This document shows positions 1-13,939 of a stretch of 64,000 nt of DNA, in pieces (positions within the stretch are counted from its first letter, which is position 1; each line of letters starts with the position of its first letter). The DNA is taken from the NCBI RefSeq assembly GCF_051401765.1, contig NW_027480429.1, positions 15,678,633-15,742,632 on the forward strand, in the 5' to 3' direction. The position numbers were made by a program, and so were the translations under genes. Source of the DNA: Calliopsis andreniformis. Taxonomy: Eukaryota > Arthropoda > Insecta > Hymenoptera > Andrenidae. The notes under the pieces were generated by a model. It saw only the letters and a program-made list of their open reading frames with translations, did not search any database and had not been told where the DNA came from.

Positions 1-3000
1 TTTTCCATCGTATAAAAGGAATAATTGCAAACAGTGTGAAAGTAGTGGTCATTTCTACGCTCCGGGCAACCTAGGCTTCACTGTATGGCGTTCTTCCACC
101 ACATCGAATAGCTACGGCCTCAGAAGTCCACGCCTGAAGCATAAAATACAATAAAAATACAACAGTCTTTTCATCGCATAACAGGAATAATTGCAAACAG
201 TGTGAAAGTAATGGTCATTTCTACGTTCCGGGCAACCTAGGCTTCACTGTCGGGCGTCGTTCCACAAGATCGAAAAGTGAGTGCCTAAGTAGTCAACGCC
301 AGAAGCATAAAATACAATATAAATACAACAGTTTTTCCATCGTATAGAACGCATAATTGCAACCAGTATGAAACTTATGGTCATTTCTACTTTACGAGCA
401 ACCTAGGCTTCACCCTAGGGCGTTGCTCCAACAGATTGAATAGTTAGGGCCTTAGAAGTCAACGCCCGAAGCATAAAATACAAAATAAATAGAACGGTTT
501 TTCCATTGTATAAAATGAATAATTGCTACCAGTGTTAAAGCTATGGTCATTTCTACGTTCCGGGCAACCTAGGCTTCACCCTAGGGCGTTGTTCCACCAG
601 ATCGAATAGTTAGGGCCTAAGAAGTGATCGCCAGAAGCATAAAATACGATATAAAGACAACAGCTTTTCCATCGTATAAAAGGAATAATTGCAAACAGTG
701 TGAAAGTAATTGTCATTTCTACGTTCGGGCAACCTAGGCTTCACTCTACGGCGTTGTTCCACCAGATCGAATAATTAGGGCCGGAGAAGTCAACGCCAGA
801 AGCATAAAATACAATATAAATACAACAGTTTTTCCATCGTATAAAACGAATAATTGCAACCAGTATGAAACTTATGGTCATTTCTACTTTCCGAGCAACC
901 TAGGCTTCACCCTATGGCTTTGCTCCAACAGATTGAATAGTTAGGGCCTTAGAAGTCAACGCCCGAAGCATAAAATGCAATACAAATACAACAGTTTTTC
1001 CATCGTATAGCAGGAATAATTTGCAACCAGTGTGATAGTAGTGGTCATTTCTACGTTCCGGGCAACCTAGGCTTCACTCCAGGGCGGTGCTCCACCAGAT
1101 CGAATAGTTACGGCCTAAGAAGTTAACGCCAGAAGCACAAAATACGATAAAGATGCAACAGTTTTTCCATGGTATAAAACGAATAATTGCAACCAGTGTG
1201 AAAGTTATGGTCATTTCTACATTCCGAGCAACCTAGGCTTCACTCTAGGGCGTTGCTCCACCAGACCGAATAGCTAGGTCCTTAGAAGTCAACGCCAGAA
1301 GCATAAAATACGATATAAATACAACAGCTTTTCCATCGTATAAAACAAATAATTGCAACCAGTGTGAAAGTTATGGTCATTTCTACGTTCCGGGCAACCT
1401 AGGCTTCACCCTAGGCCGTTGTCCCACCAGATCGAATATTTAGGGCCTTAGAAGTCAACCCCAGAAGCATAAAATACAATATAAATACAACAGTTTTTCC
1501 ATCGTATAAAACGAATAATTGCAACCAGTGTGCAACTTATGGTCATTTCTACATTCCGAGCAACCTAGGCTTTACTCTAGGGCGTTGCTCCACCAGATCG
1601 AATAGTTAGGACCTTAGAAGTCAACGCCAGAAGCATAAAATACGATATAAATACAACAGCTGTTCCATCGTATAAAAGGAATAATTGCAAACAGTGTGAA
1701 AATAATGGTCATTTCTACGTTCGGGCAACCTGGGCTTCACTCTACGGCGTTGTTCCACCAGATCGAATAATTAGGGCCGGAGAAGTCAACGCCAGAAGCA
1801 TAAAATACAATATAAATACAACAGTTTTTCAATCGTATAAAACGAATAATTGCAACCAGTATGAAACTTATGGTCATTTCTACGTACCGGGCAACCTAGG
1901 CTTCACTCTAGGGCGTTGCTCTACCAGATCGAATAGTTAGGTCCTTAGAAGTCAACGCCAGAAGCATAAAATACGATATAAATACAACAGCTTTTCCATC
2001 GTGTAAAAGGAATAATTGCAAACAGTGTGAAAGTAATGGTCATTTCTACGTTCGGGCAACCTAGGCTTCACTCTAGGTCGTTGCTCCACCAGATCAAATA
2101 GCTAGCGACTTAGAATTAAACGCCAGAAGCATAGAATACAATAAAAATACAACAGCTTTTACATCGTATAAAACGAATAATTGCAACCAGTGTGGAAGTT
2201 ATGGTCATTTCTACGTTCCGGGCAAGCTAGGCTTCACTCTACGGCGTTGCTCGACCAGATCGAATAGCTAGGGCCTTAGAAGTCAACGCCCGAAGCATAA
2301 AATACAAAATAAATAGAACAATTTTTCCATCGTATAAAACGAATAATTGCTACCAGTGTGAATGTTATGGTCATTTCTACGTTCCGCGCAAGCTGCGATT
2401 TACTCTAGGGCGTTGTTCCACCAGATGGAACAGTTAGGGCCTAAGAAGTCAACGCTAGAAGCACAAAATACGATATAAATACAACAGCTTTTCCATCGTA
2501 TAAAACAAATAATTGCAACCAGTGTGATAGTTATGCTCATTTCTACGTTCCGGGCAACGTAGGCTTCACCCTAGGCCGTTGTTCCTCCAGATCGAATAGT
2601 TAGGGCCTAAGAAGTGAACGCCAGAAGCATAAAATGCAATAAAAATAAAACAGTTTTTCCATCGTATAAAAAGAATAATTGCAATCAGTGTGAAAGTTAT
2701 GGTCATTTCTACATTCCGAGCAACCTAGGCTTCACCCTAGGGCTTTGCTCCAACAGATTGAATAGTTAGGGCCTAAGAAGTCAACGCCAGAAGCATAAAA
2801 TACGATTTAATACAACAGCTTTTCCATCGTATAAAAGGAATAATTGCAAACAGTGTGAAGGTAATGGTCATTTCTACGTTCCGGGCAACCTAGGCTTCAC
2901 CCTAGGCCGTTGTCCCACCAGATAGAATAGTTAGGGCCTAAGAAGTGAACGCCAGAAGCATAAAATGCAATATAAATACAACAGTTTTTCCATCGTATAG

Positions 3001-3660
3001 CAGGAATAATTTGCAACCAGTGTGATAGTAGTGGTCATTTCTACATTCCGGGCAACCCAGGTTTCACTCCAGGGCATTGCTCCACCAGATCGAATAGTTA
3101 CGGCCTAAGAAGTCAACGCCAGAAGCATAAAATACGATGAAGATGCAACAGTTTTTCCATCGTATAAAAAGAATAATTGCAATCAGTGTGAAAGTAATGG
3201 TCATTTCTACATTCCGAGCAACCTAGGCTTCACTCTAGGGCGTTGCTCCACCAGATCGAATAGTTTGGTCCTTAGAAGTCAACGCCAGAAGCATAAAATA
3301 CTATATAAATACAACAGCTTTTCCATCGTATAAAAGGAATAATTGCAAACAGTGTGAAAGTAATGGTCATTTCTACGTTCGGGCAACCTAGGCTTCACTC
3401 TACGGCGTTGTTAAACCAGATCGAATAGTCAGGGCCTAAGAAGTCAATACCAGAAGAATAAAATACAAAACAAATACAACAGCCTTTACACCGTATAAAA
3501 CGAATAATTGCAACCTGTGTGAAGGTAATGGTCATATCTACGTTCCGGGCAACCTAGGCTTCACTGTCGGGCGTTGCTCCACCAGATCGAAATGTTAGGG
3601 CCTAAGAAGTCAACGCCCGGAGCATAAAATACGATATAAATACAACAGCATTTCCATCGT
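1..3660. repeat. Mosaic satellite segment left of the 41-mer duplication
   Basis: About 22 monomers assembled from pieces that recur to the right at different offsets. Positions 1-1,433 match 4,645-6,077 (offset 4,644 bp, 28 monomers) and again 11,450-12,882. Positions 1,434-1,940 match 3,921-4,427 (offset 2,487 bp, 15 monomers). Positions from about 2,870 to 3,660 match about 6,020-6,813 (offset 3,153 bp, 19 monomers). The breaks are sharp: at 1,433 the match to one partner stops and the match to another begins inside the same monomer. This is the pattern expected from unequal exchange or conversion between misaligned repeats. Confidence 0.85.
398..467. other. Two overlapping inverted repeats sharing a GTTG arm (example copy)
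   Basis: Seen directly: GCAAC (398-402) and CTAGG (403-407) are followed by a 6-base loop CTTCAC, then CCTAG (414-418), three unpaired bases GGC, and GTTGC (422-426). That gives a 10-bp interrupted stem. The 3' arm also belongs to GGGCGTTG (418-425), which is perfectly complementary to CAACGCCC (460-467) across 34 bases. The two pairings cannot form together. Most monomers keep at least one of them, with shortened forms where CCTAG reads TCTAG or CAACGCCC reads CAACGCCA. Whether either cruciform or an RNA hairpin forms in vivo is unknown. Confidence 0.7.
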
Positions 3661-3815
3661 ATTAAATGAATAATTGCAAACAGTGTGAAAGTAGTGGTCA
3701 TTTCTACGTTCCGGGCAATCTAGGCTTCACTGAATGGCGTTCTTCCACCACATCGAATAGCTACGGCCTCAGAAGTCCACGCCTGAAGCATAAAATACAA
3801 TAAAAATACAACAGT

Positions 3816-3981
3816 CTTTTCATCGTATAACAGGAATAATTGCTACAAGCGTGAAAGTAATGATCATTTCGGCGTTTCGGACATCCTAGACTTAATTCTG
3901 AGGCATTGCTCCACCAGATCGAATATTTAGGGCCTTAGAAGTCAACCCCAGAAGCATAAAATACAATATAAATACAACAGT
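3816..3981. repeat. Divergent monomer subtype, copy 1
   Basis: Has AAGCGTGAAAGTAATGATC, CATTTCGGCGTTTCGG and CATCCTAGACTTAATTC then TGAGGCATTGC in place of the majority sequence from position 33 to 94. Both palindromic CCTAGG-type sites are lost. A stem CCT-AGA with TCT-G-AGG around CTTAAT can still be drawn. Confidence 0.85.
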
Positions 3982-6968
3982 TTTTCCATCGTATAAAACG
4001 AATAATTGCAACCAGTGTGCAACTTATGGTCATTTCTACATTCCGAGCAACCTAGGCTTTACTCTAGGGCGTTGCTCCACCAGATCGAATAGTTAGGACC
4101 TTAGAAGTCAACGCCAGAAGCATAAAATACGATATAAATACAACAGCTGTTCCATCGTATAAAAGGAATAATTGCAAACAGTGTGAAAATAATGGTCATT
4201 TCTACGTTCGGGCAACCTGGGCTTCACTCTACGGCGTTGTTCCACCAGATCGAATAATTAGGGCCGGAGAAGTCAACGCCAGAAGCATAAAATACAATAT
4301 AAATACAACAGTTTTTCAATCGTATAAAACGAATAATTGCAACCAGTATGAAACTTATGGTCATTTCTACGTACCGGGCAACCTAGGCTTCACTCTAGGG
4401 CGTTGCTCTACCAGATCGAATAGTTAGGGCCTTAGAAGTCAACGCCCGAAGCATAAAAAACAAAATAAATACAACAGTTTTTCCATCGTATAAAACGAAT
4501 AATTGCTACCAGTGTGATAGTTATGGTCATTTCTACTTTCCGGGCAACCTAGGCTTCACCCTAGGGCGTTGTTCCACCAGATTGAATAGTTAGGGCCTAA
4601 GAAGTCAACGCCAGAAGCATAAAATACGATATAAATACAACAGCTTTTCCATCGTATAAAAGGAATAATTGCAAACAGTGTGAAAGTAGTGGTCATTTCT
4701 ACGCTCCGGGCAACCTAGGCTTCACTGTATGGCGTTCTTCCACCACATCGAATAGCTACGGCCTCAGAAGTCCACGCCTGAAGCATAAAATACAATAAAA
4801 ATACAACAGTCTTTTCATCGCATAACAGGAATAATTGCAAACAGTGTGAAAGTAATGGTCATTTCTACGTTCCGGGCAACCTAGGCTTCACTGTCGGGCG
4901 TCGTTCCACAAGATCGAAAAGTGAGTGCCTAAGTAGTCAACGCCAGAAGCATAAAATACAATATAAATACAACAGTTTTTCCATCGTATAGAACGCATAA
5001 TTGCAACCAGTATGAAACTTATGGTCATTTCTACTTTACGAGCAACCTAGGCTTCACCCTAGGGCGTTGCTCCAACAGATTGAATAGTTAGGGCCTTAGA
5101 AGTCAACGCCCGAAGCATAAAATACAAAATAAATAGAACGGTTTTTCCATTGTATAAAATGAATAATTGCTACCAGTGTTAAAGCTATGGTCATTTCTAC
5201 GTTCCGGGCAACCTAGGCTTCACCCTAGGGCGTTGTTCCACCAGATCGAATAGTTAGGGCCTAAGAAGTGATCGCCAGAAGCATAAAATACGATATAAAG
5301 ACAACAGCTTTTCCATCGTATAAAAGGAATAATTGCAAACAGTGTGAAAGTAATTGTCATTTCTACGTTCGGGCAACCTAGGCTTCACTCTACGGCGTTG
5401 TTCCACCAGATCGAATAATTAGGGCCGGAGAAGTCAACGCCAGAAGCATAAAATACAATATAAATACAACAGTTTTTCCATCGTATAAAACGAATAATTG
5501 CAACCAGTATGAAACTTATGGTCATTTCTACTTTCCGAGCAACCTAGGCTTCACCCTATGGCTTTGCTCCAACAGATTGAATAGTTAGGGCCTTAGAAGT
5601 CAACGCCCGAAGCATAAAATGCAATACAAATACAACAGTTTTTCCATCGTATAGCAGGAATAATTTGCAACCAGTGTGATAGTAGTGGTCATTTCTACGT
5701 TCCGGGCAACCTAGGCTTCACTCCAGGGCGGTGCTCCACCAGATCGAATAGTTACAGCCTAAGAAGTTAACGCCAGAAGCACAAAATACGATAAAGATGC
5801 AACAGTTTTTCCATGGTATAAAACGAATAATTGCAACCAGTGTGAAAGTTATGGTCATTTCTACATTCCGAGCAACCTAGGCTTCACTCTAGGGCGTTGC
5901 TCCACCAGACCGAATAGCTAGGTCCTTAGAAGTCAACGCCAGAAGCATAAAATACGATATAAATACAACAGCTTTTCCATCGTATAAAACAAATAATTGC
6001 AACCAGTGTGAAAGTTATGGTCATTTCTACGTTCCGGGCAACCTAGGCTTCACCCTAGGCCGTTGTCCCACCAGATAGAATAATTAGGGCCTAAGAAGTG
6101 AACGCCAGAAGCATAAAATGCAATAAAAATACAACAGTTTTTCCATCGTATAGCAGGAATAATTTGCAACCAGTGTGATAGTAGTGGTCATTTCTACGTT
6201 CCGGGCAACCCAGGTTTCACTCCAGGGCATTGCTCGACCAGATCGAATAGTTACGGCCTAAGAAGTCAACGCCAGAAGCATAAAATACGATGAAGATGCA
6301 ACAGTTTTTCCATCGTATAAAAAGAATAATTGCAATCAGTGTGAAAGTTATGGTCATTTCATCATTCCGAGCAACCTAGGCTTCACTCTAGGGCGTTGCT
6401 CCACCAGATCGAATAGTTTGGTCCTTAGAAGTCAACGCCAGAAGCATAAAATACTATATAAATACAACAGCTTTTCCATCGTATAAAAGGAATAATTGCG
6501 AACAGTGTGAAAGTAATGGTCATTTCTACGTTCGGGCAACCTAGGCTTCACTCTACGGCGTTGTTAAACCAGATCGAATAGTCAGGGCCTAAGAAGTCAA
6601 TACCAGAAGAATAAAATACAAAACAAATACAACAGCCTTTACACCGTATAAAACGAATAATTGCAACCTGTGTGAAGGTAATGGTCATATCTACGTTCCG
6701 GGCAACCTAGGCTTCACTGTCGGGCGTTGCTCCACCAGATCGAAATGTTTGGGCCTAAGAAGTCAACGCCCGAAGCATAATATACGATATGAATACAACA
6801 GCATTTCCATCGTATTAAATGAATAATTGCAAACAGTGTGAAAGTAGTGGTCATTTCTACGTTCCGGGCAATCTAGGCTTCACTGTATGGCGTTCTTAAA
6901 CCACATCGAATGGCTACGGCCTCAGAAGTCCACGCCTGAAGCATAAAATACAATAAAAATACAACAGT

Positions 6969-7134
6969 CTTTTCATCGTATAACAGGAATAATTGCAACA
7001 AGCGTGAAAGTAATGATCATTTCGGCGTTTCGGGCATCCTAGACTTAATTCTGAGGCATTGCTCCACCAGATCGAATATTTAGGGCCTTAGAAGTCAACC
7101 CCAGAAGCATAAAATACAATATAAATACAACAGT
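6969..7134. repeat. Divergent monomer subtype, copy 2
   Basis: Same subtype as at 3,816, 19 monomers downstream; reads TTTCGGGCATCCTAGAC where copy 1 has TTTCGGACATCC. Confidence 0.85.
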
Positions 7135-8461
7135 TTTTCCATCGTATAAAACGAATAATTGCAACCAGTGTGCAACTTATGGTCATTTCTACAAACCGAG
7201 CAACCTAGACTTTACTCTAGGGCGTTGCTCCACCAGATCGAATAGTTAGGACCTTAGACGTCAACGCCAGAAGCATAAAATACGATATAAATACAACAGC
7301 TGTTCCATCGTATAAAAGGAATAATTGCAAACAGTGTGAAAATAATGGTCATTTCTACGTTCGGGCAACCTAGGCTTCACTCTACGGCGTTGTTCCCCCA
7401 GATCGAATAATTAGGGCCGGAGAAGTCAACGCCAGAAGCATAAAATACAATATAAATACAACAGTTTTTCAATCGTATAAAACGAATAATTGCAACCAGT
7501 ATGAAACCTATGGTCATTTCTACGTACCGGGCAACCTAGGCTTCACTCTAGGGCGTTGCTCTACCAGATCGAATAGTTAGGGCCTTAGAAGTCAACGCCC
7601 GAAGCATAAAATACAAAGTAAATACAACAGTTTTTCCATCGTATAAAACGAATAATTGCTACCAGTGTGATAGTTATGGTCATTTCTACTTTCCGGGCAA
7701 CCTAGGCTTCACCCTAGGGCGTTGTTCCACCAGATGGAATAGTTAGGGCCTAAGAAGTCAACGCCAGAAGCATAAAATACGATATAAATACAACAGCTTT
7801 TCCATCGTATAAAACAAATAATTGCAACCAGTTTGATAGTGATGGTCATTTCTACGTACCGGGCAACCTAGGCTTCACTCTAGGGCGTTGCTCCACCAGA
7901 TCGTATAGATAGGGCCTTTGAAGTCAACGCCCGAAGCATAAAATATAAAATAAATAGAACAGTTTTTCCATCGGATAAAACGAATAATTGCTACCAGTGT
8001 GAAAGTTATGGTCATTTCTACTTTCCGGGCAACCTAGACTTCACCCTAGGGCGTCGTTCCACCAGATGGAATAGTTTGGGCCTAAGAAGACAACGCCAGA
8101 AGCATAAAATACGATATAAATACAACAGCTTTTCCATCGTATAAAACGAATAATTGCAACCTGTGTGAAGGTTATGGTCATATCTACGTTCCGGTCAACC
8201 TAGGCTTCACTGTCGGGCGTTGCTCCACCAGATCGAAATGTTAGGGCCTAAGAAGTCAACGCCCGAAGCATAAAATACGATATAAATACAACAGCATTTC
8301 CATCGTATTAAATGAATAAATGCAAACAGTGTGAAAGTAGTGGTCATTTCTACGTTCCGGGCAACCTAGGCTTCACTGTATGGCGTTCTTCCACCACATC
8401 GAATAGCTACGGCCTCAGAAGTCCACGCCTGAAGCATAAAATACAATAAAAATACAACAGT

Positions 8462-8627
8462 CTTTTCATCGCATAACAGGAATAATTGCAACAAGCGTGA
8501 AAGTAATGATCATTTCGGCGTTACGGGCAACCTAGACTTAACTCTGAGGCATTGCTCCACCAGATCGAATAATTAGGGCCTGAGAAGTCAACCCCAGAAG
8601 CATAAAATACAATATAAATACAACAGT
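8462..8627. repeat. Divergent monomer subtype, copy 3
   Basis: Same subtype but with majority-like features returning: GTTACGGGCAACCTAGACTT and CTCTGAGG. It may be an intermediate or a converted form. Confidence 0.82.
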
Positions 8628-10620
8628 TTTTCTATCGTATAAAACGAATAATTGCAACCAGTATGAAACTTATGGTCATTTCTACTTTCCGAGCAACCTA
8701 GGCTTCACCCTAGGGCTTTGCTCCAACAGATTGAATAGTTAGGGCCTTAGAAGTCAACGCCCGAAGCATAAAATACAAAGTAAATAGAACGGTTTTTCCA
8801 TTGCATAAAACGAATAATTGCTACGAGAGTAAAAGCTATGGTCATTTCTACGTTCCGGGCAACCTAGGCCTGACCCTAGGGCGTTGTTCCACCGGATCCA
8901 ATAGTTAGGGCCTAACAAGTGAACGCCAGACGCATAAGATGCAATAAAAATACAACAGTTTTTCCATCGTATAAAACGAATAATTGCAAACAGTGTGAAA
9001 GTAATGGTCATTTCTACGTTCCGGGCAACCTAGGCTTCACTCTACGGCGTTGTTCCACCAGATCGAATAGTTAGGGCCTAAGAAGTCAACGCCAGAAGCA
9101 TAAAATACGATATAAATACAACAGCTTTTCCATCGTATAAAAGGAATAATTGCAAACAGTGTGAAAGTAGTGGTCATTTCTACGCTCCGGGCAGCCTAGG
9201 CTTCACCCTATGGCTTTGCTCCAACAGATTGAATAGTTAGGGCCTTAGAAGTCAACGCCCGAAGCATAAAATGCAATAAAAATACAACAGTTTTTCCATC
9301 GTATAGCAGGAATAATTTGCAACCAGTGTGATAGTAGTGGTCATTTCTACGTTCCGGGCAACCTAGGCTTCACTCCAGGGCGGTGCTCCACCAGATCGAA
9401 TAGTTACGGCCTAAGAAGTCAACGCCAGAAGCACAAAATACGATAAAGATGCAACAGTTTTTCCATGGTATAAAACGAATAATTGCAACCAGTGTGAAAG
9501 TTATGGTCATTTCTACATTCCGAGCAACCTAGGCTTCACTCTAGGGCGTTGCTCCACCAGACCGAATAGCTAGGTCCTTAGAAGCCAACGCCAGAAGCAT
9601 AAAATACGATATAAATACAACAGCTTTTCCATCGTATAAAACAAATAATTGCAACCAGTGTGAAAGTTATGGTCATTTCTACGTTCCGGGCAACCTAGGC
9701 TTCACCCTAGGCCGTTCTCCCACCAGATAGAATAATTAGGGCCTAAGAAGTGAACGCCAGAAGCATAAAATGCAATAAAAATACAACAGTTTTTCCATCG
9801 TATAGCAGGAATAATTTGCAACCAGTGTGATAGTAGTGGTCATTTCTACGTTCCGGGCAACCCAGGTTTCACTCCAGGGCGTTGCTCCACCAGATCGGAT
9901 AGTTACGGCCTAAGAAGTCAACGCCAGAAGCATAAAATACGATAAAGATGCAACAGTTTTTCCATCGTATAAAACGAACAATTGCAACCAGTATGCAACT
10001 TATGGTCATTTCTTCATTCCGAGCAACCTAGGCTTCACTCTAGGGCGTTGCTCCACCAGATCGAATAGTTTGGTCCTTAGAAGTCAACGCCAGAAGCATA
10101 AAATACGATATTAATACAACAGCTTTTCCATCGTATAAAAGGAATAATTGCAAACAGTGTGAAAGTAATGGTCATTTCTACGTTCGGGCAACCTAGGCTT
10201 CACTCTACGGCGTTGTTAAACCAGATCGAATAGTCAGGGCCTAAGAAGTCAATACCAGAAGAATAAAATACAAAATAAATACAACAGCCTTTACACCGTA
10301 TAAAACGAATAATTGCAACCTGTGTGAAGGTTATGGTCATATCTACGTTCCGGGCAACCTAGGCTTCACTGTCGGGCGTTGCTCCACCAGATCGAAATGT
10401 TAGGGCCTAAGAAGTCAACGCCCGAAGCATAAAATACGATATAAATACAACAGCATTTCCATCGTATTAAATGAATAATTGCAAACAGTGTGAAAGTAGT
10501 GGTCATTTCTACGTTCCGGGCAATCTAGGCTTCACTGAATGGCGTTCTTCCACCACATCGAATAGCTACGGCCTCAGAAGTCCACGCCTGAAGCATAAAA
10601 TACAATAAAAATACAACAGT

Positions 10621-10786
10621 CTTTTCATCGTATAACAGGAATAATTGCTACAAGCGTGAAAGTAATGATCATTTCGGCGTTTCGGACATCCTAGACTTAA
10701 TTCTGAGGCATTGCTCCACCAGATCGAATATTTAGGGCCTTAGAAGTCAACCCCAGAAGCATAAAATACAATATAAATACAACAGT
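10621..10786. repeat. Divergent monomer subtype, copy 4
   Basis: Copy of the 3,816 monomer carried by the 6,805 bp duplication. Confidence 0.85.
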
Positions 10787-13773
10787 TTTTCCATCGTATA
10801 AAACGAATAATTGCAACCAGTGTGCAACTTATGGTCATTTCTACATTCCGAGCAACCTAGGCTTTACTCTAGGGCGTTGCTCCACCAGATCGAATAGTTA
10901 GGACCTTAGAAGTCAACGCCAGAAGCATAAAATACGATATAAATACAACAGCTGTTCCATCGTATAAAAGGAATAATTGCAAACAGTGTGAAAATAATGG
11001 TCATTTCTACGTTCGGGCAACCTGGGCTTCACTCTACGGCGTTGTTCCACCAGATCGAATAATTAGGGCCGGAGAAGTCAACGCCAGAAGCATAAAATAC
11101 AATATAAATACAACAGTTTTTCAATCGTATAAAACGAATAATTGCAACCAGTATGAAACTTATGGTCATTTCTACGTACCGGGCAACCTAGGCTTCACTC
11201 TAGGGCGTTGCTCTACCAGATCGAATAGTTAGGGCCTTAGAAGTCAACGCCCGAAGCATAAAAAACAAAATAAATACAACAGTTTTTCCATCGTATAAAA
11301 CGAATAATTGCTACCAGTGTGATAGTTATGGTCATTTCTACTTTCCGGGCAACCTAGGCTTCACCCTAGGGCGTTGTTCCACCAGATTGAATAGTTAGGG
11401 CCTAAGAAGTCAACGCCAGAAGCATAAAATACGATATAAATACAACAGCTTTTCCATCGTATAAAAGGAATAATTGCAAACAGTGTGAAAGTAGTGGTCA
11501 TTTCTACGCTCCGGGCAACCTAGGCTTCACTGTATGGCGTTCTTCCACCACATCGAATAGCTACGGCCTCAGAAGTCCACGCCTGAAGCATAAAATACAA
11601 TAAAAATACAACAGTCTTTTCATCGCATAACAGGAATAATTGCAAACAGTGTGAAAGTAATGGTCATTTCTACGTTCCGGGCAACCTAGGCTTCACTGTC
11701 GGGCGTCGTTCCACAAGATCGAAAAGTGAGTGCCTAAGTAGTCAACGCCAGAAGCATAAAATACAATATAAATACAACAGTTTTTCCATCGTATAGAACG
11801 CATAATTGCAACCAGTATGAAACTTATGGTCATTTCTACTTTACGAGCAACCTAGGCTTCACCCTAGGGCGTTGCTCCAACAGATTGAATAGTTAGGGCC
11901 TTAGAAGTCAACGCCCGAAGCATAAAATACAAAATAAATAGAACGGTTTTTCCATTGTATAAAATGAATAATTGCTACCAGTGTTAAAGCTATGGTCATT
12001 TCTACGTTCCGGGCAACCTAGGCTTCACCCTAGGGCGTTGTTCCACCAGATCGAATAGTTAGGGCCTAAGAAGTGATCGCCAGAAGCATAAAATACGATA
12101 TAAAGACAACAGCTTTTCCATCGTATAAAAGGAATAATTGCAAACAGTGTGAAAGTAATTGTCATTTCTACGTTCGGGCAACCTAGGCTTCACTCTACGG
12201 CGTTGTTCCACCAGATCGAATAATTAGGGCCGGAGAAGTCAACGCCAGAAGCATAAAATACAATATAAATACAACAGTTTTTCCATCGTATAAAACGAAT
12301 AATTGCAACCAGTATGAAACTTATGGTCATTTCTACTTTCCGAGCAACCTAGGCTTCACCCTATGGCTTTGCTCCAACAGATTGAATAGTTAGGGCCTTA
12401 GAAGTCAACGCCCGAAGCATAAAATGCAATACAAATACAACAGTTTTTCCATCGTATAGCAGGAATAATTTGCAACCAGTGTGATAGTAGTGGTCATTTC
12501 TACGTTCCGGGCAACCTAGGCTTCACTCCAGGGCGGTGCTCCACCAGATCGAATAGTTACGGCCTAAGAAGTTAACGCCAGAAGCACAAAATACGATAAA
12601 GATGCAACAGTTTTTCCATGGTATAAAACGAATAATTGCAACCAGTGTGAAAGTTATGGTCATTTCTACATTCCGAGCAACCTAGGCTTCACTCTAGGGC
12701 GTTGCTCCACCAGACCGAATAGCTAGGTCCTTAGAAGTCAACGCCAGAAGCATAAAATACGATATAAATACAACAGCTTTTCCATCGTATAAAACAAATA
12801 ATTGCAACCAGTGTGAAAGTTATGGTCATTTCTACGTTCCGGGCAACCTAGGCTTCACCCTAGGCCGTTGTCCCACCAGATAGAATAATTAGGGCCTAAG
12901 AAGTGAACGCCAGAAGCATAAAATGCAATAAAAATACAACAGTTTTTCCATCGTATAGCAGGAATAATTTGCAACCAGTGTGATAGTAGTGGTCATTTCT
13001 ACGTTCCGGGCAACCCAGGTTTCACTCCAGGGCATTGCTCGACCAGATCGAATAGTTACGGCCTAAGAAGTCAACGCCAGAAGCATAAAATACGATGAAG
13101 ATGCAACAGTTTTTCCATCGTATAAAAAGAATAATTGCAATCAGTGTGAAAGTTATGGTCATTTCATCATTCCGAGCAACCTAGGCTTCACTCTAGGGCG
13201 TTGCTCCACCAGATCGAATAGTTTGGTCCTTAGAAGTCAACGCCAGAAGCATAAAATACTATATAAATACAACAGCTTTTCCATCGTATAAAAGGAATAA
13301 TTGCGAACAGTGTGAAAGTAATGGTCATTTCTACGTTCGGGCAACCTAGGCTTCACTCTACGGCGTTGTTAAACCAGATCGAATAGTCAGGGCCTAAGAA
13401 GTCAATACCAGAAGAATAAAATACAAAACAAATACAACAGCCTTTACACCGTATAAAACGAATAATTGCAACCTGTGTGAAGGTAATGGTCATATCTACG
13501 TTCCGGGCAACCTAGGCTTCACTGTCGGGCGTTGCTCCACCAGATCGAAATGTTTGGGCCTAAGAAGTCAACGCCCGAAGCATAATATACGATATGAATA
13601 CAACAGCATTTCCATCGTATTAAATGAATAATTGCAAACAGTGTGAAAGTAGTGGTCATTTCTACGTTCCGGGCAATCTAGGCTTCACTGTATGGCGTTC
13701 TTAAACCACATCGAATGGCTACGGCCTCAGAAGTCCACGCCTGAAGCATAAAATACAATAAAAATACAACAGT

Positions 13774-13939
13774 CTTTTCATCGTATAACAGGAATAATTG
13801 CAACAAGCGTGAAAGTAATGATCATTTCGGCGTTTCGGGCATCCTAGACTTAATTCTGAGGCATTGCTCCACCAGATCGAATATTTAGGGCCTTAGAAGT
13901 CAACCCCAGAAGCATAAAATACAATATAAATACAACAGT
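13774..13939. repeat. Divergent monomer subtype, copy 5
   Basis: Copy of the 6,969 monomer carried by the 6,805 bp duplication. Confidence 0.85.

Larger units (their letters stand above)
3661..10465. repeat. Higher-order repeat copy A, 6,805 bp, 41 monomers
   Basis: Every landmark checked in this block recurs exactly 6,805 bp downstream: the GAATGGCG variant at 3,732 and 10,537, the GGCAGCCTAGG variant near 9,191 and 15,996, and the ATCGGATAAAA variant near 7,970 and 14,775. By eye I found one difference in the stretches compared (5,755 A versus 12,560 G). Internally, positions 5,610-10,465 contain an older duplication: the GTATAGCAGG monomer type near 5,650 recurs 3,652 bp later, and AGCCTTTACACC at 3,481, 6,634 and 10,286 gives steps of 3,153 and 3,652 bp. 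Thus 41 monomers equals 19 plus 22. The left boundary is approximate (3,610-3,670). Confidence 0.9.
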
